DNA of 64,000 nucleotides from Dyadobacter beijingensis DSM 21582 (GTDB lineage: Bacteria; Bacteroidota; Bacteroidia; Cytophagales; Spirosomataceae), in contig NZ_KB907786.1 in assembly GCF_000382205.1 (NCBI RefSeq), forward strand, positions 1,426,001 to 1,490,000, read 5' to 3'. This document shows, in pieces, positions 1-9,816 of the stretch. Position numbers and translations under genes: made by a program. A model generated the notes under the pieces. It was not told the origin of the DNA, made no database searches, and saw nothing but the letters and a program-made list of their open reading frames with translations. Each line of letters starts with the position of its first letter. Positions within the stretch are counted from its first letter, which is position 1.

Positions 1-963
1 ATGGGAAACCAGCAATGGTGCTATGAGCTGTCGGTGCTGCCGACGGGCAGCTGGGCCTGGCAGTTCAATAACTACTGCCCGGACCGCCCGCCGATGACGG
101 TTTTCTGGCCTGCCCGCCTGCTCACGGATTGCTACTTCAAGAACAAGCTGATCGTGCGGTATATGCAGCTCCGGCAGACGCAATGGAGCAATCAGTCCAT
201 TAGCAGTTTTATCGATCAGAAGCAGGCGGAACTGATCGGTCAGAATGCGATGCAGCGCAACTTTTCGCGCTGGAACATCCTGGAAACCGATGTAATGTTC
301 AACCAGCATTATCCGCTGCCGGGTAATACCTACGCGAAGGAAGTGCAGTACCTGAAAACCTGGCTGGTAGACCATCTCAACTGGATGGACGCCAACATCG
401 CGTCCATCTCCACGGTGGATTGCGGCCCGCTGCCCGTCACATTCAAAAGTTTTGAGGTAAAACCGGCTGAGCAATCGGCAGTGCGGGTGAGCTGGACCAC
501 CTCGGAAGAGCTGCGTAACGATCATTTTGAAGTGGAGAGAAGTGCAGACGCGCGCCGATTTGAAAGCCTGGGTATGGTGAAAGGCGAAGGGAACTCGTCC
601 GTCGAACAGCGTTATGATTTTCTGGACGTTGCGCCTTTGCCGGGAACGAGCTATTACCGAATCAGGCAGGTCGATACGGATGGTACGGCCAGTTTCTCGT
701 CCGTGAAATGGCTCACGCTGCCGGGCGCAATGGCCGTTGTGTTTCCCAACCCCGCACAGGATCAGATTGTTGTTAAAAATATACAGGTGGGGTCTATATT
801 ACTGATCACCGACAGCCGCGGGCAAATCGTCAAACGAGCGACGTCAGATGGCAAACAGGCCCGGCTGGCGACGGGTTCGCTGCATTCGGGAAGTTACGTG
901 CTGACGGTAACGACGCCGGATGGGAAGGTGGACTTACAGAAACATTTTATCATCAACCGGTAA
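1..963 (+). CDS. CotH-like secreted protein, C-terminal part, with T9SS sorting domain
   Basis: The reading frame is already open at base 1, so this is probably the C-terminal part of a longer gene cut by the window edge; the ATG at base 1 may be internal. Residues 1-140 resemble the end of CotH-kinase family proteins (Trp-rich, with a 'YAKEVQYLKTWLVDHLNWMD' segment like the usual end of that domain). Residues 150-240 form a fibronectin-like beta domain, and residues 245-320 are a type IX secretion sorting domain beginning 'VFPNPAQDQ'. The protein is therefore expected to be exported through the outer membrane. Family assignment is by resemblance only; the catalytic part lies outside the window. 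Confidence 0.65.
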   Translation: MGNQQWCYELSVLPTGSWAWQFNNYCPDRPPMTVFWPARLLTDCYFKNKLIVRYMQLRQTQWSNQSISSFIDQKQAELIGQNAMQRNFSRWNILETDVMFNQHYPLPGNTYAKEVQYLKTWLVDHLNWMDANIASISTVDCGPLPVTFKSFEVKPAEQSAVRVSWTTSEELRNDHFEVERSADARRFESLGMVKGEGNSSVEQRYDFLDVAPLPGTSYYRIRQVDTDGTASFSSVKWLTLPGAMAVVFPNPAQDQIVVKNIQVGSILLITDSRGQIVKRATSDGKQARLATGSLHSGSYVLTVTTPDGKVDLQKHFIINR

Positions 964-1050
964 AGCGGCGTTTCCGGGTTGGCATTGCTTTTGGATAGTC
1001 AGGCAATAACAACCACGATGATGCTGAAACAATTTTGGTACAAAGGACGC

Positions 1051-1088
1051 GGGCCATGAAAGCTTCGGGAAAGAGGCTTTCATGGCCC
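1051..1088 (+). terminator. Perfect 13-bp inverted repeat after the CotH-like gene
   Basis: GGGCCATGAAAGC at 1051-1063 pairs perfectly with GCTTTCATGGCCC at 1076-1088 around a 12-nt loop. It lies 88 bases after the stop of the CotH-like gene and before the ankyrin gene. There is no U-run, so termination is inferred from hairpin strength and position only. Confidence 0.45.
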
Positions 1089-1192
1089 GTATCTGTTATG
1101 CCGATAACTGGCCACGGATAATAACCGGATTTTGTATTTTATGCGAAAACTTTCTAATTGTCTCATGTTTCAGCCGCGAACAAACCGAACTT

Positions 1193-2452
1193 ATGAACAC
1201 TACCGATATCATCCCTCTCACATCCGATCCGACCCCCGAATATTACGAAAAAGAAGCTGCCCGGCTCGCCGACAGCTGCCGCTCCATTCACACCGACTCG
1301 ACCAAATACATTCGCAAATACCACCCTGAACCCGAAAGGATTACGTTACTGAACAAGCCCGATACCAATTTCAGTCTCGACGATGCCCGGCTTGTGGTGG
1401 CCCGGGAGCACGGTTTTGCGGACTGGCCCGCATTCCTCCAGCACATGGCCGATCTGGAAGACGCCGGTTCGCCGGTAGCGATTTTCGAGTGCGCCGTGGA
1501 AGCTGTTGTCCACGGAGATGCGCCAGTATTAAAACAATTACTTCAAAATCACCCCGGCCTCGTGCACGAACGATCGTCACGTGGGCACAAGGCTACATTG
1601 TTGCATTATATTGCTGCAAACGGCGTCGAAAATTTCCGCCAGGTAACACCGGCCAACGCCGTAGAAATCGCGGAAATACTGCTCTCGGCAGGCGCCGTGC
1701 CGGATGCCCTGGCAGATACCTACGACACCAAATGGGGTACGACGCTGGATCTGCTTGTATCAAGTTCGCACCCGGCGCAAGCCGGCGTGCAAACGGCACT
1801 GGTCGAAAAGCTGCTCGATTACGGCGCGGCCGTCAACGGCGTCCGCAACGACGGTGCCCCGCTCGTCACGGCGATCTATTTCCACTATCCACCCAGTGCA
1901 GAAACACTCGTACGGCGTGGCGCACGGATTGATAATGTGGTTACCGCCGGTGCCATGGGCAAAACCGGTCAGCTGGCTGGTTACCTGGGCGAAGCCGGCA
2001 AGCTGAAACCCGGTGCCCCGCTGATCCATGTGGAATGGCTGCGCGTAGGCGCGACGCCCGAGGCCAACCTCGCATTGGCGTTCGTGTGGGCGGCCATGCT
2101 CAATCGCATTGAAACTGTCCATTTTTTGCTCGAAAGCGGCGTGAGTGCGGCCTCGAAAGATCACGGCGACTGGACCGCCTTGCATTGGGCGGGTTATTTC
2201 GGCTATCCCGAGGTCGTGGATTTGCTGCTTGCCTGTAAAGCCCCCCTCGAGGCCCGCAATGAATTCGGCGGTACGGTACTGGACCAGACGCTTTGGGCGA
2301 CCGCGCACGAAGGCATCCGCCCGCATCATCTTCAGATAGTCCGGAAGCTGGTGGACGCCGGTGCCAAAATCCATACCTGGTGGCTGCTTGCCGACCTGCA
2401 CCCGCCCTTGCACGAGAGCGTGGCGAAGATATTGCAGGAGAAGGTTTATTGA
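1193..2452 (+). CDS. Ankyrin-repeat protein
   Basis: A 419-residue cytoplasmic protein when started at the ATG at 1193. The frame extends upstream to 1082, but that extension is unlike the rest of the protein and crosses the 1051-1088 hairpin. Ankyrin-type helices are visible, for example 'DWTALHWAGYFGYPEVVDLLL' near residue 325 (quoted shortened: key residues are the TALHWA and VDLLL blocks), and 'LLHYIAANG' and 'LVEKLLDYGAAVNG' earlier. The N-terminal 90 residues ('LVVAREHGFADWPAFLQHM') match the helical lead-in common in Bacteroidota ankyrin proteins. The role is unknown; such repeats bind protein partners. A strong terminator follows. Confidence 0.8.
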   Translation: MNTTDIIPLTSDPTPEYYEKEAARLADSCRSIHTDSTKYIRKYHPEPERITLLNKPDTNFSLDDARLVVAREHGFADWPAFLQHMADLEDAGSPVAIFECAVEAVVHGDAPVLKQLLQNHPGLVHERSSRGHKATLLHYIAANGVENFRQVTPANAVEIAEILLSAGAVPDALADTYDTKWGTTLDLLVSSSHPAQAGVQTALVEKLLDYGAAVNGVRNDGAPLVTAIYFHYPPSAETLVRRGARIDNVVTAGAMGKTGQLAGYLGEAGKLKPGAPLIHVEWLRVGATPEANLALAFVWAAMLNRIETVHFLLESGVSAASKDHGDWTALHWAGYFGYPEVVDLLLACKAPLEARNEFGGTVLDQTLWATAHEGIRPHHLQIVRKLVDAGAKIHTWWLLADLHPPLHESVAKILQEKVY

Positions 2453-2457
2453 AACAC

Positions 2458-2495
2458 CAGCACAGCCGCCCGGATCGCTCCGGACGGCTGTGCTG
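2458..2495 (+). terminator. Rho-independent terminator of the ankyrin gene
   Basis: Arms at 2458-2473 and 2480-2495 form a 16-bp stem with one mismatch and a 6-nt loop, followed by GCTTTT. It sits 5 bases after the ankyrin stop, between convergent genes. Confidence 0.75.
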
Positions 2496-2537
2496 CTTTT
2501 GAAATGCATTGCATTCCCATCATCCACATTCAAGCCA

Positions 2538-4130
2538 TTACAACCCAAACCCTAACGCCAGCCCTTTTACGGGGCCGCTGAATGGGAATTTGTGCGTGGC
2601 GGCGCCGGTGCCCAGGTCGATCGTGTAGAGGCTGGTGGTGCCTGCAACGGTGAGAAGGCCGTAGCCCTTGCCCGACTTGTTGCCGATGTCGAAGCCGATG
2701 CCCGGGTCGACGTCTGCGCCGAGCATTTTCGGATCTACGAGGATGCCGTTGTTCGGCGGGGTTTGTTTGTATAGTGTATTCGATTGACTATCAATGTCGA
2801 ACAGCGTCGTGTTCGCTGCGACTACGCCGGGGTAGCTGTTCGTATAAGCCACGGCCGTCACAAACGGGGTAGGGCCTGCTACACCGATTTTGAGGGACTC
2901 GTCTACGATCGTCACGCCGTCGCCGACGTTGATGCGCAGGTTCTGGCCGTTGTCGCTCACCACGCGCAGGCGGTCGGCCGCGGGATTGAAATCGACGCCA
3001 AAATAGGTGCCGCTGAGCATTACCGGCGTATTGTCGGTGAGTTTCAGGCTTACCAGCTCGGTGGCGGCGCCGGTGCCGAGGTCGATGCCGTAGATTTTGC
3101 TGTTGCTGCCCAATGCATACAGGCGGCCGTTGGCAGGACGAATATCAATGCCTTGCAAAGTCACGCCGGGAATGGCCGGGATCATTTTGGAGCCATATTC
3201 GAATCCGGTTTCCGGGTTGAAAATTTTCAATGCGCCGGCATCGGTGAGCGCATAGGCAACGGGAAGCGGCGGAATGGCAATACCCGTCACATTCACATTG
3301 GCAGGCAGATCTCCCAATTTTTGCAGCTTCCCGGTGCCGAGGTCCACAAAGTCGAGCTCCCATTTGTCGCCGAACTTCACGGATGCGATCGGGTACACGT
3401 CGGCCGCATTCACGTCCGGCGAAATGTCGAACCCGCCTACTTCCTGGATGTTCAGACCCAGCGGACCTACCGCCAGCAAAGTTCCGGGGTTAGGCGGATT
3501 TTGTATGTATAGCATGTCGGTATTCGCGTCGATATCGTACAGTGTGGTGCCTGCGCCCATTGGTGCGGCAGTCACACCTGCGCGACTGTTGGTATAAGCC
3601 ACGGCGCCGATCATCGGGTTGGCATAACCATTTAAAGGAGAGTCACCGGGTACGATTGCGCCGGTTTCGGGATGAAGACGAAGGTTCTGCGCCGAAGAGC
3701 TCACCACGCGGATGCGGTCTACCGTCGGATTGAAATCGAAGCCGATATGACCGCTCAATGTAGCAGCAATGGGGGCCATACCAATGCGTGTCGCCTTTCC
3801 TTCCTGGTCGCCGGCATTTACATTGACCTGATACAAATTATTCAGCGAGCCAATGGCATACAACTGGCCGGTAGCCGGGCGGAAATCGATGGCTTTCAGC
3901 ATATCTCCCGGTTCAAGACCCATTACAGCGAATGAGCGCAAGGGGCTTGCGGTGTTCCTGATGTTGATCTCGTGCAGGCGGTTGTCGTCCGACAAGGCAT
4001 AAAAAATCCTGTCGGGCAGCGACTGCCCTGTGGGCGGCACCCGGTGATCTTCGCAGGAAAGGAGCGAGATCGAAAGAAGTCCGGTCATGGCAATCAATGC
4101 TGACCGCAGGCATAGGTCGAGTAATTTCAT
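2538..4130 (-). CDS. DUF4394 lipoprotein with two tandem DUF4394 units
   Basis: The start is the ATG at 4130, which gives a clean lipoprotein signal peptide ending 'LLSISLLSC' (lipidated Cys about residue 26); the longer frame from 4169 adds 13 residues in front of it. The mature protein is two copies of about 240 residues of the same unit, each carrying 'IDFRPA/IDIRPANGRLYALG', 'GVDFNPAADRLRVVS' and 'AVAYTNS' blocks, the pattern of DUF4394. The repeated short blocks suggest a beta-propeller on the cell surface or in the periplasm. The function of the family is unknown. It is monocistronic by context, convergent with the ankyrin gene. Confidence 0.82.
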   Translation of the reverse strand: MKLLDLCLRSALIAMTGLLSISLLSCEDHRVPPTGQSLPDRIFYALSDDNRLHEINIRNTASPLRSFAVMGLEPGDMLKAIDFRPATGQLYAIGSLNNLYQVNVNAGDQEGKATRIGMAPIAATLSGHIGFDFNPTVDRIRVVSSSAQNLRLHPETGAIVPGDSPLNGYANPMIGAVAYTNSRAGVTAAPMGAGTTLYDIDANTDMLYIQNPPNPGTLLAVGPLGLNIQEVGGFDISPDVNAADVYPIASVKFGDKWELDFVDLGTGKLQKLGDLPANVNVTGIAIPPLPVAYALTDAGALKIFNPETGFEYGSKMIPAIPGVTLQGIDIRPANGRLYALGSNSKIYGIDLGTGAATELVSLKLTDNTPVMLSGTYFGVDFNPAADRLRVVSDNGQNLRINVGDGVTIVDESLKIGVAGPTPFVTAVAYTNSYPGVVAANTTLFDIDSQSNTLYKQTPPNNGILVDPKMLGADVDPGIGFDIGNKSGKGYGLLTVAGTTSLYTIDLGTGAATHKFPFSGPVKGLALGFGL

Positions 4131-4280
4131 AGGAACGCGTTTTAGTGATATAGTTGAACACAACCACATACGCTGTCCATTCCTGTTTGGATTAACTGGG
4201 GATATTAATTTTTAATTTAATTTTAATTCTAATTTAATCTTAATGATTAGGCAATCTGATCTTAATGAATAGCTAAAAAA

Positions 4281-4312
4281 GCAGGCGGCCCGGTGTACAT
4301 CGGGCCGCCTGC
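4281..4312 (-). terminator. Rho-independent terminator of the nuclease gene
   Basis: GCAGGCGGCCCG (4281-4292) pairs perfectly with CGGGCCGCCTGC (4301-4312) around an 8-nt loop. Read leftward, the stem is followed directly by six T residues. It lies 19 bases past the stop of the leftward 4332-9395 gene. The 4131-4331 spacer otherwise holds only AT-rich sequence (4200-4265). Confidence 0.9.
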
Positions 4313-4331
4313 AAATACTTGATTTTTAAGC

Positions 4332-7300
4332 CTATTGGACAAACACCTTCACGCTCGAAGACACATCAGGTGCTTTTCTCTCAATAACTAAATTATAAAT
4401 CCCAGACACGGCCAGGCCTTTCACAGTTACTGAAAAAAGCCCTTCGCCGCTAACCGGTTTGATGACGACAGGAACCTGGATTCCCGCCGCATTGCACAAC
4501 CGGAAGCTGGTGGCACCCGGAGCGGATACGGTGAAGCTGCCCGCATTCGGGTTGGGATACACATAGGCTAATGCATCCGCACCGGCGTTCACGCGCGCCG
4601 CCACGATACGGGAGAGCGTGGTCGAACCATCGAAATCGCGCTGGCGGAGGCGGTAGTAGTAAAGCACGCCGTGTTCCACATTGGAGTCAATCCAGGTATA
4701 TTCCGAACGCACGGACGTCGTAGCATTACCTTCGACAAATGCGATCGTCGTGAAATTCTTTCCGTCGGCAGAGCGCAGGATATCGAAGCCTTCGTTCTGC
4801 TCTTCCCACGTCGTAGCCCATTCCAGCTTCACAAGGTCCTGGGCGGAAGTCGCATTGAAGGAAATGAGGCTTACCGGCAATGCTGGTTCCAGGTGCAGGC
4901 CTACGAGCACAGGATCGTGGTCGGACGCGCGGTACTGGTCGGCATTGTAGAAACTGGTCACTTGCCCGGCCGATTTGAACTCGGTATTGTAATCCAGCAC
5001 GCTCGGTTCGTCGGCATTAATATGGTATTTATCGGCGCCGGTCACTTGCAGGGCCAGGGACGATGTGGCCAAAGCATGGTCGAGCGAGCCGGTGAAGCCG
5101 TCGAAAACATACGAGTAAGAAGTTGCCGGCAGCACGCTGTTGTAGCCTGCATTGGCGAGTACCGTCAAGGGATCTTCCTTGGCATAAGCATTCAAATCAC
5201 CGAGAATGAGGTAGTCGGTATCGGTAGTGCCTGTCGGTTTCGTAGCGAGCCATGCCGCGAGGTCCTGTGCCTGGCGCACCCGCGTTCCGTTCGACTCGCC
5301 CTGGCCGTCGCCGGAGTCGGCATCACCCGCACCGCCAGCGCTCGAACTTTTGGATTTGAAATGGTTCACCACGACCGTGAATTTCTCGGTGCTGGAAACT
5401 TCGGTGAACGTCTGCGCGAGCGGCTTGCGGCCGGTTACGTCGAATGCCGTCTGACCGGCAGGATAGCCTGGGCTCGTTTGTCCGTAATGGTCGGGCATGG
5501 TCGCAGCCGCGCCGTCCGGGGTGACTTTGGCAGGTTTGTAGATAAGCCCTACCGTGATTTCGTCCGTCGCGATTGTTCCGGGGTTGACGAATGCGTACGT
5601 CCCGCTCACACCGGCACGTGCATTGAGGCCGTTTACCAGGTCCTGAATGGCACTGTTTGCGCCGTAGCCATCATTTTCCAATTCCATCAAACCGATCACA
5701 TCGGCCTGCGACGTGTATAGTGCTTCGATCACCTTCGCTCTCTGGCGGGTAAATTCCGCCGGCGTGTCCGCACCGCGAGAGGTAGGGAAGCCGCCGCCCG
5801 TGCCATTGCCGTTGAAATAATTCAGCACGTTTGCACTCGCCACTTTCAAAGTAGCGGTAGCGCCGAGGCTCGGCGGTGTGGTAGGGCGCTCGTTGGCAGG
5901 GATGAAATTCACGCCCGCAGATGTCTGAATGCGATAACCTTCCAGACGCTCATCGAGGATACCGGTGACGCTGGTCAGCTGGTCGCCGCCGCGCAGGGTA
6001 TTGGTAGCGCTCAAAGGATTGCCGCCGCGGCCGAAAATCACCGGATCGGGGTTTTGCGTCGCGCGGCCGTCGTCGAGGTAAATCTTACGTTTGGCGATAT
6101 CGGCCAGGTAAGCCGAGTAACCAGCCACGCCCGGAGCATTGAACTGCGTGTATTGGTCAAGGCGGCCGTCTGTTCCGGCCAGGTTGCCCGGGCCATCAGC
6201 CGAGAGCACCACCTGCCCGTAACGGCCCAGCTGGAAATATTCGGTCACAAACAAGTTACCGCCCGTTGCACTGAGGTTTACCAGCATGCCCTCGTAGCGT
6301 TCGAGGTCGGTGGTGTTGGCCACGGGCAATGTCACGTTCGTCACGGCAGGCAATGGGGCGGTGCCCAGCTTTTCAAATGCCGAAATAGTTTTTAATTCCG
6401 TCAATGAAGTCGTAAACCCGCTGGTCGTGCTCACGAAATCGATCACCTCGCCGGAAATGCGGACGAGATCGCCCTGCGCCACCGGCACCACGCCTGCCGG
6501 ATCGGCGGCTACATTATATACGAAAATACCCTCGGAAGTAGCCGGGTCGGTGTCCGCATCGGCATCTTCTTCCTGTACATAAAAGCCATTTAGGCCGGTA
6601 GAGCCTGTGAATGTGCGGGTTACCACCCCTTCGATCGTTTGCGGGCCGGTCAATGCCGCCGTGCTGCCCGAGCCCTGGATAGCATGGATTTTCGTTGCCA
6701 CGAGTGGTGCATTACCCAAGGCAATGCGTTCGCTTCTGAATTTTTTGTAGTTCGATTGACCCAAGTCTTTTGCAATGGTACCGTCATTGTAAAAAATGTT
6801 GTCGCCATTGTCTACCAAAACCGGGATTTCGCTGTTTGCCGCCAATGTTGCCGGTAAATCAACGATCGATTCGAAGCTGCCCTGCGCATTCAGCGCCGTC
6901 AGGTTGGCGGAGCGGAGCACAGGTGCATCGGCGGGATTGCCTGTCCAGGTGAAGAAACGGAAGTCTTTGGGGGCGGTGCCGGTGGCGCCGTCCGCAGGTC
7001 CGGCAATGATGAGGTATTCACCGGATGCATTGCGTTTGATCTCCCGGATGCCGCGTCCGCCCAGGTCGAGTTGGATCGCCGTGCCGAATGTGGCCGGGCC
7101 GGTCGTCGGGTTTCCCGTGAAAAGCGAGGTCATATTCGTCCAGGGAACGATCAATGCCAGCGTCCGCGTGCTGGTAGATTGGTAAGGTGCGCGGAAGCCG
7201 ATATAGCCTGTCACACCATCGGGGGCCACGGTGAGGCCTTCGATATTGAACCCGTCGAGGGCAGGATCTTCCGGGATTTTGCCGGTTACCGCACTTGCGC

Positions 7301-9395
7301 CAAGGCCTAATGCATTACCGTTAGCAGCATCCCAGGCCAGGAGGTCGGTTTTCAGGCCGTCGTAACGGCCTACGTATGATAATGTAGCCGCTGCGCCGCT
7401 GCCCGAGAGGTCGGTTGCGAAAATACGGCTGCGGTTGGGCCGGTTGTTGCCGCCCGATGCATTGCTATGTGATCCCAGCCAGTAAATGCGGTTGCCAATC
7501 ATGAGGGACGATTCGATATCTACCTCACGTGGCGTTCCGCCGGACAGGTCCGTCAGCCCGAGCGAGCTCGTGTAGTCGAAACCGTTCACGGGCAAACCGG
7601 AATTCTGGCGGTTGTACAGTCTCAAAACCTGGTTTTCGTCATCCGCTACCAGCATATAATCAGTATCTACGGCCTGCGCGGTCGACGCGTCGCTCACCTG
7701 GGTATGGAAGCGCGTGTTCGCGGGCGTGCCCGACGCTGCAGATGCGGCGTAGGCGATCACATAGCTGCTGGTGAGGCTGCCATCGCTTACGGTGACGGTG
7801 ATATTGGTATGCCCGACACCTGCCGGCGTGATTTTGAGGTTACGGCTGTCGGCATTGCCGGTCGTCATGGAGAGATTGGCATTCGGCACCACCGCTGCAT
7901 TGCTGCTCGTAGCCGTTACGGTGAGTGACGAAGCGGCCGTTTCCACATCGCTCACATTGAATTCGATGCCCAGCGTGCGGGCAGGATCGGTAGGGTCGTT
8001 GATCACCCCGCTCACAAATGCCGCCACCGCGCCGGCAGGGCTGGTGTCGGGAATGGAAAGGTACGGCGTGGTACGGTCTGCGTCGATGACGGTCTCATTG
8101 TCGGCCGCAATCACCGGCGCATTCGCATTGGGCGCGCCGTCGTTGTCGGTGATGGCGATGGACTGGCTCACCGGCGATCCCGGCACAATGCCGGTAGTAG
8201 GGTCGGAAATGGTCAGAATGGCTGTTTCGAGGCTTTCTTCTTCACTGTCGTCGGCGATGGTGAAAGTTACCGAGCCGCTGGTGGTGCCGTCGGCAATGGT
8301 GATCGTGTTACCGGACAATACATAATCCGTCGCGGTAATGCCGGTTCCCGAAATAGCCAGGTTAACAGTCTGGTTGCCTGTCACGGCGGAAGATGCCCTG
8401 GCTGTAACCGTAATGACTGTCTGATCGGCTTCCGAACCCGCGTTGGCGCTCACTTCGAGGGTTACCGCGGGAAGTGTGGTGCAGGAGGTGAGTGCCGCAT
8501 CAGTTCCGGAAATGGTCAGCCCCGCTGTGCCTGCGATGGGGTCGGAGGTATCGGTCGATCCGGTTGGCCAGGTACCGTCGTCGTCCGTGGCGCAGCCTAC
8601 GACATTCCCGGAGGTGACGCTGCGTTGTTCGATGCGGCGCACGCCATTCGGGTTGTTGTTGGGGATAATGGCATTCCAGCCGCCGCCGGCAGTGGTGTAG
8701 CCCGGCACCACGCTGGCAATGGTGGTGCCGATCGATTCCGCGGGCGCAATGTAAAGCGGCCGGCCGGTCCCGGCGGTGTTATCGTAAATCGCGACGAGGT
8801 TTTTGCCCGTAGCGCCCGACGATTGCTCTTTCAGGAAGGAACCCGCATTGGCACCGGCGGCCGTGGCGTATTCCAGCACGCGGATCGACACGTCGAGCGC
8901 ACGGCGCGAGAGGATTGTACCCGAAGTGTTGGCAATCACGATCGTAGGCAGAATAAGATTACCCGCCGTGAAGCGTGGATTACTGGTGTTGACAAAACCG
9001 AACCAGCCCGTATAATTTCCGCTGGCATCCGTGACAAACGACTCATAACCACCCGCGGTGGTCACGGCCGGGTTGGTGGTATAAGTGTAGGTTAACCCAT
9101 CGGCGCTGATCAGCAGCGGGTTACCGGCCCCGGGATTGGTTCCGCCGAGATTGTCTGCAATGGCGGCCTGTGTGTAAAAGCGGTACGTGGTGGAAGGCGT
9201 CAGTCCGGTAACGGTAGCCCGGTACATCACGGGCAGGCGGGTGTTGTTCCCGCTCGACAGGAACTGGGGGGTGAGTACGGACACGAAGCCCGACTGGGTC
9301 AGGTTCTGGGCCTGGGTGACGGACGAAACCATAAGGCATAGCCAAAGCAGGGTCGTCTGTACGGGTTTGTACAAAATGGTAAAACGTTTCTTCAT
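4332..9395 (-). CDS. ExeM/NucH-like extracellular endonuclease, multidomain, T9SS cargo
   Basis: A 1687-residue secreted protein. Visible in order: signal peptide (1-29, ending 'VTQAQ'); an N-terminal beta region; a Calx-beta domain (about 310-415, with 'TITVTARASSAVTGNQTVNL' and 'FTIADDSEEE'); a cadherin/Ig-like segment (415-550); a DUF3616-like propeller (about 555-870); an OB-fold region (about 900-1130); an endonuclease/exonuclease/phosphatase domain (about 1150-1530) with 'VIGLMELEND', 'VVNHFKSK', 'LGDLNAY' and the terminal catalytic 'RASDHDPV'; then a T9SS sorting domain (about 1610-1687, 'YPNPNAGSF'). ExeM/NucH family enzymes degrade extracellular DNA, releasing phosphate and nucleotides; that role is inferred here. 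A terminator follows at 4281-4312. It is transcribed alone. Confidence 0.85.
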   Translation of the reverse strand: MKKRFTILYKPVQTTLLWLCLMVSSVTQAQNLTQSGFVSVLTPQFLSSGNNTRLPVMYRATVTGLTPSTTYRFYTQAAIADNLGGTNPGAGNPLLISADGLTYTYTTNPAVTTAGGYESFVTDASGNYTGWFGFVNTSNPRFTAGNLILPTIVIANTSGTILSRRALDVSIRVLEYATAAGANAGSFLKEQSSGATGKNLVAIYDNTAGTGRPLYIAPAESIGTTIASVVPGYTTAGGGWNAIIPNNNPNGVRRIEQRSVTSGNVVGCATDDDGTWPTGSTDTSDPIAGTAGLTISGTDAALTSCTTLPAVTLEVSANAGSEADQTVITVTARASSAVTGNQTVNLAISGTGITATDYVLSGNTITIADGTTSGSVTFTIADDSEEESLETAILTISDPTTGIVPGSPVSQSIAITDNDGAPNANAPVIAADNETVIDADRTTPYLSIPDTSPAGAVAAFVSGVINDPTDPARTLGIEFNVSDVETAASSLTVTATSSNAAVVPNANLSMTTGNADSRNLKITPAGVGHTNITVTVSDGSLTSSYVIAYAASAASGTPANTRFHTQVSDASTAQAVDTDYMLVADDENQVLRLYNRQNSGLPVNGFDYTSSLGLTDLSGGTPREVDIESSLMIGNRIYWLGSHSNASGGNNRPNRSRIFATDLSGSGAAATLSYVGRYDGLKTDLLAWDAANGNALGLGASAVTGKIPEDPALDGFNIEGLTVAPDGVTGYIGFRAPYQSTSTRTLALIVPWTNMTSLFTGNPTTGPATFGTAIQLDLGGRGIREIKRNASGEYLIIAGPADGATGTAPKDFRFFTWTGNPADAPVLRSANLTALNAQGSFESIVDLPATLAANSEIPVLVDNGDNIFYNDGTIAKDLGQSNYKKFRSERIALGNAPLVATKIHAIQGSGSTAALTGPQTIEGVVTRTFTGSTGLNGFYVQEEDADADTDPATSEGIFVYNVAADPAGVVPVAQGDLVRISGEVIDFVSTTSGFTTSLTELKTISAFEKLGTAPLPAVTNVTLPVANTTDLERYEGMLVNLSATGGNLFVTEYFQLGRYGQVVLSADGPGNLAGTDGRLDQYTQFNAPGVAGYSAYLADIAKRKIYLDDGRATQNPDPVIFGRGGNPLSATNTLRGGDQLTSVTGILDERLEGYRIQTSAGVNFIPANERPTTPPSLGATATLKVASANVLNYFNGNGTGGGFPTSRGADTPAEFTRQRAKVIEALYTSQADVIGLMELENDGYGANSAIQDLVNGLNARAGVSGTYAFVNPGTIATDEITVGLIYKPAKVTPDGAAATMPDHYGQTSPGYPAGQTAFDVTGRKPLAQTFTEVSSTEKFTVVVNHFKSKSSSAGGAGDADSGDGQGESNGTRVRQAQDLAAWLATKPTGTTDTDYLILGDLNAYAKEDPLTVLANAGYNSVLPATSYSYVFDGFTGSLDHALATSSLALQVTGADKYHINADEPSVLDYNTEFKSAGQVTSFYNADQYRASDHDPVLVGLHLEPALPVSLISFNATSAQDLVKLEWATTWEEQNEGFDILRSADGKNFTTIAFVEGNATTSVRSEYTWIDSNVEHGVLYYYRLRQRDFDGSTTLSRIVAARVNAGADALAYVYPNPNAGSFTVSAPGATSFRLCNAAGIQVPVVIKPVSGEGLFSVTVKGLAVSGIYNLVIERKAPDVSSSVKVFVQ

Positions 9396-9816
9396 GTTTT
9401 AGAATGAACTGGGGAAAATTGAATAATAGCCGGAACGATGGGAGGGTTGCCAGTGTGGGGTGAAAATCAGGCTTCAAATTTCCTTCAAAACGGCTTAGCA
9501 GCCGGCCGGTAGCGGATCAACAATGTGTTATGAATGCGGCTGGTGACGAAACATTGGCTTAACCCTTTTGCCGGAGAAAAACTAAAATGTACCGCATGAT
9601 GGTTAGTGAGCGGGAAAAATAACGGTCGCGTTACATTCAATTAATAATCAAATACTTAGTTTGAAAATCGGCTGGCATGTGCGCCGGATGGGATGATGCG
9701 GGTATTATTTAGAACTATACAGGTAAAATGATCTTACATGCCCCGATTGCTGGGCGACGTCGTTCAGAAAGTATATATTGGCATCTGTTTTCTCAACGAT
9801 CTTTAACTCTTTACAC
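9396..9816. other. Intergenic region between divergent genes
   Basis: This 421-bp spacer separates the leftward nuclease gene from the rightward 9817 gene, so it should carry both promoters. AT-rich blocks lie at 9590-9665 and 9765-9815. A TTAGTTTG sequence near 9656-9663 resembles a Bacteroidota -7 box for the rightward gene, but no well-placed -33 TTG was found. No RNA gene or convincing small gene was seen. Confidence 0.4.

Noticed and set aside
1760..2548. 262-codon leftward frame opposite the ankyrin gene
   Set aside because: Antisense shadow of a clear ankyrin protein; its product has no recognisable domain and it crosses the terminator.
2784..3512. 242-codon rightward frame opposite the DUF4394 gene
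   Set aside because: Shadow caused by the GC-rich codons and internal duplication of the DUF4394 gene.
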